From positions 1 through 43,455 of the forward strand of contig CAYXHP010000125.1 in NCBI GenBank assembly GCA_964465015.1: 43,455 nt of DNA, written 5' to 3'. The translations under genes and the position numbers were made by a program. Under the pieces are notes generated by a model, which did no database searches, had not been told where the DNA came from, and saw only the letters and a program-made list of their open reading frames with translations. This document shows positions 8,501-14,778 of the stretch, piece by piece (positions within the stretch are counted from its first letter, which is position 1; each line of letters opens with the position of its first letter). Origin of the DNA: Humimonas sp964465015. GTDB taxonomy: Bacteria; Gemmatimonadota; Gemmatimonadetes; Palauibacterales; Palauibacteraceae.

Positions 8501-9112
8501 TCAACCTCCCTTCGCCGCGGGCTTCGCCGCCTTCGCCGGGTTCGGCGGGTTCGGCGGGATCACGAAGGTCTCGAGGCCGAAGCTCACGGTGACGAGCTGG
8601 CGGCCGGAGGGCGTCTGTTCGGCCGGCCGCATTTCATTCACCTCCGGCCGGACGATCCGGTCGAAGGACGCCACCCGGGACAGGAACTGACCCACGGACT
8701 GGTAATCTCCCTTCACCGTCATGTCCCAGTCCTGGTGCAGGTAGTAGCTGCCCGAATCCGCCTCGGGCGAAGCCGGCACCACCTGCTCGAGCTCCAGGCC
8801 CAAGCTCTGGCTCTGCTGGGCGATGGCCTCGTAGATCTGAGGCACCTCGGCGCGCGACGGGACGAGCCTCTGCAGTGCGGTGTAGAGACCCTCGCTCCGC
8901 GTCAGCTGGTCGCGGAGCTCGTCCAGGTTACCGGTCCTGCCCTGGGCCAACCGGTTCTGGTACTCGAGCTGCGCGATCCGATCCTCGAGCTCTCCCTGGT
9001 CCGCCTTCTTGGGTTTGTACACGTACATCCAGAAGAGGACGAGGACGACCAGCGCGCCGAGGATGGCCAGGAAGCGCTTCTGGTTCCGAGGGTCCTGCGG
9101 CAGCAGCGCCAT
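8501..9112 (-). CDS. pilO: Type IV pilus inner-membrane alignment protein PilO
   Basis: Forms a periplasmic heterodimer with PilN and aligns the inner-membrane platform with the secretin. ATG 9112 is preferred over the upstream GTG at 9121 because a G-rich ribosome site (AGGGGGG) sits about eight bases before it; this gives 203 residues. A short cytoplasmic N-terminus is followed by one membrane segment (about 14-33, FLAILGALVVLVLFWMYVY), a coiled coil (about 36-75) and a ferredoxin-like domain (about 80-190). The tail is unusual: a Pro/Asn/Ala/Lys-rich stretch with repeated PPNPPNPAKAAKPA at the very C-terminus. pilN ends one base upstream and pilP begins right after it, so expression is coupled. 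Confidence 0.9.
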   Translation of the reverse strand: MALLPQDPRNQKRFLAILGALVVLVLFWMYVYKPKKADQGELEDRIAQLEYQNRLAQGRTGNLDELRDQLTRSEGLYTALQRLVPSRAEVPQIYEAIAQQSQSLGLELEQVVPASPEADSGSYYLHQDWDMTVKGDYQSVGQFLSRVASFDRIVRPEVNEMRPAEQTPSGRQLVTVSFGLETFVIPPNPPNPAKAAKPAAKGG

Positions 9113-9113
9113 G

Positions 9114-9764
9114 TCAGGCACCCCCCTTCAGCAGCGGCTCCGTGGGCACGGAGTCGGGCGGCGGCGAGCGATAGCGCACGGTGAGCGTGAAGTCCTGGGC
9201 CGTGAGACCCTGGACCGTGCGGGCCTGGGTGCTGACGATCTGCACATCGGTCAGGTAGGGCGAGCGCTCCAGGTTGTGCACGAACTCCGTCACCACGAGC
9301 GGATTCGCCGCGGTGCCCAGGAGCTGCACCTCGATGTTCGGGAGGGACGACTGGCGCTTGATGGCCCTGAGCCAGGCGGAGCTGGGCAGCGAGCGGCCGA
9401 TCTCGTCCAGGAGGTGCGGCCACACGAACCGATTGCGGTCCAGCTGCTCGACCAGCTGAATGCGACTCTGGATCGCCTTGCGACGATCGATCAGGCTGTC
9501 GCTGAGGACGCGCAGGTCCGCCAGTCGGGCCGAGTCCGCGGTGGCGCCATCGAGGCGGGTCTGGAGGCCATGGTCCCGGGAGCGCTGGACGAGCCACAGC
9601 GACAGGATGATGAGCGGGACGATCACCAGCGCGGCGATCATGGTCGCGTTCCAGGGATCCTCGCGCAGGCCCTGGAGCCGCGGCGTGGACGGAAGCGTCA
9701 CCGAACGCTTCCGCCGACGAGCCTTCTTCTCGCCAGCGCTCGGATGAAGGTTGATTTCGATCAT
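9114..9764 (-). CDS. pilN: Type IV pilus assembly protein PilN
   Basis: Inner-membrane partner of PilO whose cytoplasmic N-terminus docks on PilM; 216 residues. The N-terminal peptide reads MIEINLHP, the equivalent of the INLLP motif that PilM binds. A basic stretch (KKARRRKR) precedes the membrane segment (about 42-60, with ALVIVPLIILSLWLV), followed by a coiled coil (about 65-105) and a ferredoxin-like periplasmic domain. Compared with Pseudomonas PilN the segment between the INL motif and the membrane is longer by roughly 20 residues. It starts 13 bases after the pilM stop. Confidence 0.92.
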   Translation of the reverse strand: MIEINLHPSAGEKKARRRKRSVTLPSTPRLQGLREDPWNATMIAALVIVPLIILSLWLVQRSRDHGLQTRLDGATADSARLADLRVLSDSLIDRRKAIQSRIQLVEQLDRNRFVWPHLLDEIGRSLPSSAWLRAIKRQSSLPNIEVQLLGTAANPLVVTEFVHNLERSPYLTDVQIVSTQARTVQGLTAQDFTLTVRYRSPPPDSVPTEPLLKGGA

Positions 9765-9777
9765 GGTCGCCCCGCCT

Positions 9778-10827
9778 CTAGGCCGGTCGCCGAAGGGCGA
9801 GACCCGTGCACAGCATCAGCATCGGGCCGACCTCGTGGAATCCCAGGTCCTGCAGTGCCGCGGGCTTGACCTGCAGCGTCTCCACCGCACTGGCCACCCG
9901 GGTCTCGACTCCCAGGCGCTCGGCGAGCGCGTCGGCCAGCCCCGGCACCCCCACACCGCCACCACACAGGTACAGCCGGCCGATCCCGGCCCCCATCTCC
10001 TGTGTCTCCAGGAAGGCGGTGGCCCGCTCGACCCCGCGGGCCACTTCCTTGGCGCGCTCCGAGAGAAACAGGTTCAGCGTCTCGTCCTCTCCCTCTCCCC
10101 GGAGCACCGCTTCCGCCTCGTCGGCCGTCACGCCGCGCTCGCGCTGGAGGTCCTGCGCCAGCCGCCGGGTCCCGAACGTCAGGTCGCGCGTGAGGACCGG
10201 GACGCCATCCTCGAGGATGTTCACGGTGGTCGCGTCGTGCCCGATGCTGACGAGCGCCGTGATGCCCGTCATGGCCTCGGGATAGTTGAGCTCGAGAGCG
10301 TTGTGGAGCGCGAAGGCATCGACGTCGACGATGGTCGGATTCAGCCCGGCTTCCTGTACCAGCGCGATCTTGTTCTCCACTAGCTCGCGCTTGGCCGCCA
10401 CGAGGAGGACCTTCATCTGGAGCCCGTCCCCCTCGGGATCCGTAATCTGAAAATCGAGCTGCACGTTGTCCATGTCGAACGGGACGTGCTGCTCGGCCTC
10501 CCAGCGGATCAATCCGCGCGCGTCGGCCTCGTCCATGCGGTCCATCTGGATCGTCTTGATGATCACATCGCGGCCGCCGACGCTGATCACCACGTCGTCG
10601 CCCTCGATCCCGGTCTCGTCCCACAGCTCGCGTATCGTGTCGGCGACGAGACCCGGGTCCACCACCTCACCGTCCACGATGGCCGAGCCCGTGAGGGGGC
10701 GGAGCGCGACGCGCTCCAGCTGCGGCACCTCCTTGGCGTGGTCGACGACCGCCGCCTTGATGACGCCGCTTCCGATATCGAGGCCGATGGACTTCTTCCG
10801 CCGGCCGAACCCTAATGAAGGCAGCAT
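9778..10827 (-). CDS. pilM: Type IV pilus assembly ATPase-fold protein PilM
   Basis: Actin/FtsA-like cytoplasmic protein that binds the PilN tail and couples the cytoplasmic motor to the envelope complex; 349 residues, the usual length. The phosphate-1 loop is GLDIGSGVIKA near residue 15, the interdomain segment contains EAEQHVPFD (a PilM hallmark), and the second nucleotide loop is VSIGHDATTVNI near residue 195. Near the C-terminus CGGGVGVPGL is the adenosine-binding glycine motif. It is first in the pilMNOPQ unit, with a plausible sigma-70 promoter about 55 bases upstream. The ribosome site is weak. Confidence 0.95.
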   Translation of the reverse strand: MLPSLGFGRRKKSIGLDIGSGVIKAAVVDHAKEVPQLERVALRPLTGSAIVDGEVVDPGLVADTIRELWDETGIEGDDVVISVGGRDVIIKTIQMDRMDEADARGLIRWEAEQHVPFDMDNVQLDFQITDPEGDGLQMKVLLVAAKRELVENKIALVQEAGLNPTIVDVDAFALHNALELNYPEAMTGITALVSIGHDATTVNILEDGVPVLTRDLTFGTRRLAQDLQRERGVTADEAEAVLRGEGEDETLNLFLSERAKEVARGVERATAFLETQEMGAGIGRLYLCGGGVGVPGLADALAERLGVETRVASAVETLQVKPAALQDLGFHEVGPMLMLCTGLALRRPA

Positions 10828-10881
10828 AGAATCGGCCTGATCACCGTTGGGAGCGGTCGAGTTTGGGGGCTGGACGGCGAA

Positions 10882-10911
10882 AAGCTACCCTGTCCCCTGC
10901 CCGGGTGTCAA
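10882..10911 (-). promoter_or_regulatory. Sigma-70-type promoter for pilMNOPQ
   Basis: On the minus strand a perfect TTGACA (10906-10911) is followed after 18 bases by TAGCTT (10882-10887). A transcript would begin near 10875, giving a leader of about 48 bases before pilM. The -35 box lies in the loop of a 7-bp hairpin (stems 10899-10905 and 10915-10921). Confidence 0.5.
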
Positions 10912-10922
10912 ACCCCCGGGCC

Positions 10923-10941
10923 AGGTGTCGCGCGGACACCT
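10923..10941 (-). terminator. Hairpin after the minor-pilin genes
   Basis: AGGTGTC and its complement GACACCT form a perfect 7-bp stem around the five-base loop GCGCG. It lies 46 bases after the stop of the PilX-like gene and before the pilM promoter. A second stem (GCCCGGG/CCCGGGC, 10899-10921) follows directly. No clear T-run is present, so termination strength is uncertain. Confidence 0.45.
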
Positions 10942-10986
10942 CACCGTTCCCGGCCAGCATGCGGCCGCGGGAGTTCGAACCGCGAC

Positions 10987-12093
10987 TCAGAACGCTTCGG
11001 ACCATGATCCGGGCTCCTGGACCAGCACGGCGATGGAGCGAGCCGCGCTCTCGAGGTTGCAGCTGTGGTAGCGGTACCGCTTGGTGCCGTTGAGGACATC
11101 GCCGAGGTCGTCGGAGTTCACGTTCTGACCGAGGAGACTGTTGAGCCCCGACAGCACCGCGCCGTCCAGCCGGCCCTGGCCGTTGTCGGTGATCGAGCCG
11201 CCGATCATGACCATGCCGTCCCACTCGAAATTGCCCTTCAGGGTGGCGTTTCCGCCGACGATGAGGATCCCACGCCCGGCGGACCCGCTGTCGAACGTGC
11301 CGTTTCCGCTCACGTAGATGACCGGCCACTCGTCGGACGGCAGCGTGGAGAAGTCCGGGAAATTGTCGGGCGGTACGTCGTAGGTGTGGGGGATGCGGCT
11401 GCCGTCCATGATGGCCTGCCACTCGGCCGCCGTCATGGTGCCGGCGAACGGTGTGGAGCTCTCCACGATGGCCGGGTCTCCCGACACCATGTTGTCCTGC
11501 CCCGACCACCCTCCCGGAGGCAGCACCACGCCCGCCTTGGCACTCTTGTTCGCGCACTGGTCGTTGCCGTCGATCCCGCCCGAGGAGCCGTTCTTCTTGA
11601 CCCCGCCGCCGGAGGTGAGGGCGCCGGGCGGATTGGGCAGCAGGTTGAGGTCGAGGATGGCCAGCGTGGTGACCGTACGGCTCGTGCCGCCCGTGGTCGT
11701 CCCGGTGGAGCTGATCTGGTACAGCTGTCCCGTCGTGCCTCCCATGTCCACCAGCTGGGCGACGCTCACCACGGCCGAGCCCCCGGTCCCGAACGTGTAG
11801 CTCTGGCTTCCCGACGGTACGCCGGTGTGTGTGGCCAGGTACTGGCTCAGCCCCGCGTCGGCCACGTCCAGCGCATCGACCACCTCGCGATAGTTGACGG
11901 CCGTCGTGCGCTCGGAGTTGGCCATCAGGAATCCGCCGGTGGCCAGCGCCGTGAGGCCGACCAGGGCCAGGAGCGCCGCGACGAGTGCGAAGCCTTCCTC
12001 CCGGGCGGTCGGCGGGCGCCACCTCGGCACCGGACCGTTTCGGGTCGGGCGCTCGATGCCCTTACGACTATTGGAGGCGCGTGAGCGAGTCAT
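10987..12093 (-). CDS. PilX-like minor pilin with a large glycine-rich C-terminal domain
   Basis: Probably a minor component of the type IV pilus; 368 residues. A long basic leader (about 33 residues) ends in EEG, and after cleavage the mature helix would start FALVAALLALVGLTALA, as in PilX-N domain proteins. The residue at mature position 5 is Ala, not the Glu of major pilins. The region about 75-130 resembles the PilX N-terminal domain (VADAGLSQYLA). The C-terminal half contains repeated Gly-x-hydrophobic strands such as GILIVGGNATLKGNF and GMVMIGGSITDNGQG, which looks like a stacked-strand (beta-helix or bactofilin-like) fold. It is the last of five minor-pilin-type genes, 30 bases after pilW. 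Assignment to PilX is by N-terminal type and position; the large C-terminal domain is not part of classical PilX. Confidence 0.75.
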   Translation of the reverse strand: MTRSRASNSRKGIERPTRNGPVPRWRPPTAREEGFALVAALLALVGLTALATGGFLMANSERTTAVNYREVVDALDVADAGLSQYLATHTGVPSGSQSYTFGTGGSAVVSVAQLVDMGGTTGQLYQISSTGTTTGGTSRTVTTLAILDLNLLPNPPGALTSGGGVKKNGSSGGIDGNDQCANKSAKAGVVLPPGGWSGQDNMVSGDPAIVESSTPFAGTMTAAEWQAIMDGSRIPHTYDVPPDNFPDFSTLPSDEWPVIYVSGNGTFDSGSAGRGILIVGGNATLKGNFEWDGMVMIGGSITDNGQGRLDGAVLSGLNSLLGQNVNSDDLGDVLNGTKRYRYHSCNLESAARSIAVLVQEPGSWSEAF

Positions 12094-12123
12094 GTGGGTC
12101 TCCCGTATTCCCAGGAGCGAAGG

Positions 12124-12999
12124 TCAGCTCTGGAGGTTGCGGAGGGGAATGTCGAAGCTGAGATCCCGGTTGACGTCGAAGCGGTTCTGCCCGGAGCCGG
12201 TGGCCGTGGCCGAGACCCGGATGGAGCGGATGTCCGTCAGCCCGGAGCCCGTCACGGTGTTGTGGACGCTGCCGTCGCTCGCGACGTAGCTGAACGCGGC
12301 GCCGGAGGCGAACGGTGCCACGAGCTCCTGGTCGTTCCGCCACAGGGCGGTACCGCTCGAGAAACTCGAGGACGCGAACGAGTAGGTCAGCGTGCCATAC
12401 ACGCGGACGGCGGAGCCCACCGCGGGGACCGGCAGCGTGGTGCCCGACCAGGTCACCGCGCGATAGCGAGAGGCGTCCGCGCTCTGCGCCGTGCCGTCGT
12501 TGGCCGTGGCACAGGCGCTCTGGGCGGCGCTGGAGACCGTGCCGGAGGCGTCGAAGTTGTCGTCGTAGGCGTAGGCCGCCGAGAGTGGATCCGACGTCGC
12601 GGTGCCGCGCCCCGAGGGCAGGTTCACACCGGAGGGCTCGTCGTACACGTAGGTGTAGACCGTCGTCGCGCCACCACTCGAGACGGTGTCGCATACGACG
12701 GCCCTGAGCGCGTCGAAGCGGACCTCCACCGAATCGGGAGTGGCCATCTCGATGTCCTGGGGCGCCGACATGCGCAGCTCCGTGGCCACGAGCTCGGAAG
12801 CGCCCCGCATCGTCTGCTCGGCGTAGATCGTATCGTCGTTCTTGCCGTAGAAGCTGTTCTGGCGCAGGAGCAGGCTCATCACTCCGGCGAGGAGGAAGCC
12901 GGCCACCACGACCGCGATCAGCATCTCGACGAGCGTGAACCCTCGCTCGGGTCCGGCCGAAGCCGGAGCTGCCCGGCTCGCTCCCCGACACGCCTTCAC
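12124..12999 (-). CDS. pilW: PilW-like minor pilin
   Basis: Minor pilin involved in initiating pilus assembly. The prepilin peptidase site is ERG followed by FTLVEMLIAVVV, with the conserved Glu5. I chose GTG 12999 (291 residues) because AGAGGAGG lies five bases upstream; an ATG at 13035 overlaps the pilV stop as ATGA but has no ribosome site and would add 12 residues. After the hydrophobic helix (to about residue 45) an extracellular part of about 240 residues follows, rich in Ser, Thr, Ala and Asp, with two cysteines (about residues 105 and 150) that could pair. Neighbours pilV upstream and the PilX-like gene downstream are the usual companions of pilW. Length matches PilW proteins. Confidence 0.8.
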   Translation of the reverse strand: MKACRGASRAAPASAGPERGFTLVEMLIAVVVAGFLLAGVMSLLLRQNSFYGKNDDTIYAEQTMRGASELVATELRMSAPQDIEMATPDSVEVRFDALRAVVCDTVSSGGATTVYTYVYDEPSGVNLPSGRGTATSDPLSAAYAYDDNFDASGTVSSAAQSACATANDGTAQSADASRYRAVTWSGTTLPVPAVGSAVRVYGTLTYSFASSSFSSGTALWRNDQELVAPFASGAAFSYVASDGSVHNTVTGSGLTDIRSIRVSATATGSGQNRFDVNRDLSFDIPLRNLQS

Positions 13000-13031
13000 A
13001 TCGACCTCCTCTGGCTTTGGTCGCGCGGCGC

Positions 13032-13406
13032 TCATGGCGTTGGCAACGCCACGGCCTTGTGGAGCCGCGTGATGAAGGTGTCCGGCGTCACTCCGGTCCC
13101 GCCGGTCACGACCAGCTGCACGCTCTTGAGCTTGCCGCTCGTCTGGGTGACGGTCCGCGACACCGTATAGCTCCGGCCCGCGACGGTGATGGTGGTGTCC
13201 GAGCTCCCCGTCGGGACGGCGGAATAGTCCTGGGCCATGCCGTCCATGAGCTGCTGCGCCACCATGGCCTGGTCGGTGTCGTAGGCCGCGCCGCGCGTCT
13301 GCCGCGCGGTCGAGAGGCTGACGCCGGTGATGGCCAGGAGTCCGAAAGCCAGGATGACGACCGCGATCAGCACCTCGACCAGGCCGAAGCCCGCCTCCCT
13401 GCCCAT
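13032..13406 (-). CDS. pilV: PilV-like minor pilin
   Basis: Small minor pilin of 124 residues from ATG 13406, where GAGGAG lies close upstream and the leader is a compact six residues (MGREAG). An ATG at 13424 would overlap fimU by 11 bases and add six residues, without a ribosome site. The cleavage site is followed by FGLVEVLIAVVILAFG with Glu5 in place. The region after the helix (STARQTRGAAYDTDQAMVAQ) matches the PilV type in which a short globular domain follows a long helix. Placed between the fimU-like gene and pilW, as in typical minor-pilin operons. Confidence 0.8.
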   Translation of the reverse strand: MGREAGFGLVEVLIAVVILAFGLLAITGVSLSTARQTRGAAYDTDQAMVAQQLMDGMAQDYSAVPTGSSDTTITVAGRSYTVSRTVTQTSGKLKSVQLVVTGGTGVTPDTFITRLHKAVALPTP

Positions 13407-13413
13407 GATCTCC

Positions 13414-13914
13414 TCACAGTCCATATGCGATCCGTGTCCGGCCGAGGGGACTGACGTCCACGTGCTTGGTCAGGCCGTTGCGCCCCAACTGGATCTCCAC
13501 CGTGGAACCCGACGTCAGAATGCCCCGCGAGTTGAAGGTCAGGGAGTCGCCGTCCGCCTGGATGTCCAGCAGGGTGAGCGGGGTATCACCCGTCGAGCTC
13601 ATGTCCTCGCGGGCGAGGACGGTGCCGCTCGCGTCCCGGATCACGTAGCTGCGCGCGCCCTCGTCGGCCACCAGGGAGACGTTCGAGGACCGGCGGATCG
13701 CGTAGCTCCGCGCCAGCGTCACATCGCTGCTCAGGGCCCGGGCCGCCTGGTCCACGATCGTGGACTCGTTGAACTGGTGGTATCCGCGGTAACCCACGCC
13801 CACCAGGATCGAGAACATCGCGATCACGATGAGGAGCTCGACCAGGGTGAAGCCCTCCTGCGCCGTCCCGGGGGAGAGCCGATGTCCGCGCATTTCAAGA
13901 CAGGTCTTGCACAT
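13414..13914 (-). CDS. FimU/GspH-like minor pilin
   Basis: Type IV pilin-like protein of the FimT/GspH family. ATG 13914 is favoured because AAGGAA lies about 11 bases upstream and earlier in-frame codons read unlike a leader; this gives 166 residues. The processing site is QEG followed by FTLVELLIVIAMFS with Glu5. The mature domain contains SDVTLARSYAIRRSSNVSLV, the helix and first strands typical of GspH/FimU. The leader has two cysteines (MCKTC) before the cleavage site, which would be removed on maturation. A further ATG at 13893 is possible. About 260 bases without a gene lie upstream and may hold the promoter of the minor-pilin genes. Confidence 0.8.
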   Translation of the reverse strand: MCKTCLEMRGHRLSPGTAQEGFTLVELLIVIAMFSILVGVGYRGYHQFNESTIVDQAARALSSDVTLARSYAIRRSSNVSLVADEGARSYVIRDASGTVLAREDMSSTGDTPLTLLDIQADGDSLTFNSRGILTSGSTVEIQLGRNGLTKHVDVSPLGRTRIAYGL

Positions 13915-14117
13915 TGTCCCAGTAAGTTCCTTGCGTTCAGACCGTTGGCTCGCAGCGGCCGTCGAGGGGGGAGCAAGAAGCCGGCCCATCTCGAAGTCGC
14001 TCGAATATCACGAGTTGCGTCGGTCCACGAATGTCATGGGTCCTGTACAAGGTGCCGGCCCGTGCAAAAAGTTCAGCTCGTCTCCTGAGGCCCGGTTGGG
14101 CTCCACGCCAGTTGAAT

Positions 14118-14133
14118 TGCAGGAGCGAAGCCA
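14118..14133 (-). promoter_or_regulatory. Possible sigma-54 promoter for the minor-pilin genes
   Basis: On the minus strand TGGCTTCGCTCCTGCA keeps the GG-N10-GC spacing of -24/-12 promoters and the TGGC and TGCA ends, but differs from consensus in the centre. It lies about 205 bases before the fimU-like start. It is a weaker match than the site upstream of pilA; in this GC-rich sequence it could be chance. Confidence 0.3.
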
Positions 14134-14175
14134 CGGCGGTGGGGGGAGGCGGGCGTCGGGGACGGGCGTGGAAGG

Positions 14176-14634
14176 TCAGCGGCCGGGCACCGCGTAGCGC
14201 ACCACTCGCAGCCGTCCGATGAAGTTGCACACGATCCGGGCGACCCTCCGGCCCCGGAACAGGTAGAGGCTGCCCGGCGCCGCCTGGCCCCGCGCGTTGA
14301 AGCGAAGGGTCCGGGGGTGCAAGCTCACCGAGTCGAGCCCCGCGGCGATCTGGCCCAGCCAGGTCCGGTCCACGACAACCCCGGCGGAGTCCAGCGTCTC
14401 CAGGTCCCCGGCCGGGCCGAGGCGCACTCGCAGTGTCTCGCGTCTCGCCAGGGCCCGCGTCCGGGCCAGCGCCAGGTGCCCCCGGGCCGCGCTCGCGGCC
14501 GCCCCCAGGGATGCGGCGTCGCGCCACGTCCGGTAGCCACGCGCCCCCAGGCCGACCAGCACGGCGGCGATCGCCACGGCGATCAGCACGCCCACCAGCG
14601 TGAGGCCGGACTCTCCGCTCTCTCTTCGCTCCAC
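14176..14634 (-). CDS. GspH/FimT-like pseudopilin lacking Glu5
   Basis: A 152-residue pilin-like protein of the GspH/FimT family. The leader ERRESGESG is followed by LTLVGVLIAVAIAAVLVGLGARGY, so position 5 of the mature chain is Gly where most pilins have the Glu needed for packing and for efficient methylation. The body has the family pattern of a helix with repeated Ala/Arg (SAARGHLALARTRALARRETLRVR) and beta strands. Subunits without Glu5 are known at the tips of pilus-like fibres (GspK), so a cap or priming role is possible; this is inference. The gene lies between the glycosyltransferase block and the other minor pilins. Confidence 0.72.
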   Translation of the reverse strand: MERRESGESGLTLVGVLIAVAIAAVLVGLGARGYRTWRDAASLGAAASAARGHLALARTRALARRETLRVRLGPAGDLETLDSAGVVVDRTWLGQIAAGLDSVSLHPRTLRFNARGQAAPGSLYLFRGRRVARIVCNFIGRLRVVRYAVPGR

Positions 14635-14709
14635 CCGGGCGACCCTCCCTACGCCGACGCGCGCGCGGGGCGGCGCCCCGCCACTCGATCCTCCGGGACC
14701 ATCTCATCG

Positions 14710-14745
14710 GGTCGGCATCGGGGGTCTCGGTCGGCATCGGGGGTC
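14710..14745. repeat. 17-bp direct repeat, two copies
   Basis: GGTCGGCATCGGGGGTC occurs at 14710-14726 and again at 14729-14745 with two bases between. It sits in the 144-base gap between the fimT-like gene and the glycosyltransferase genes. Function unknown. Confidence 0.8.
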
Positions 14746-14747
14746 GA

Positions 14748-14775
14748 GGCCCGGGGGACGCTCCCCGCCCGGGCT
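14748..14775 (-). terminator. Hairpin after the glycosyltransferase genes
   Basis: GCCCGGG (14749-14755) pairs with CCCGGGC (14768-14774), with GG/CC pairs possible inside. It begins four bases beyond the stop of the last glycosyltransferase gene on the minus strand. No T-run follows, so this may pause or terminate transcription before the minor pilins. Confidence 0.4.
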
Positions 14776-14778
14776 CCG

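Noticed and set aside
14060..14080. TTGCAC as a -35 box upstream of the fimU-like gene
   Set aside because: The nearest TA-rich hexamer is only 14 bases away, so the spacing does not fit a sigma-70 promoter.
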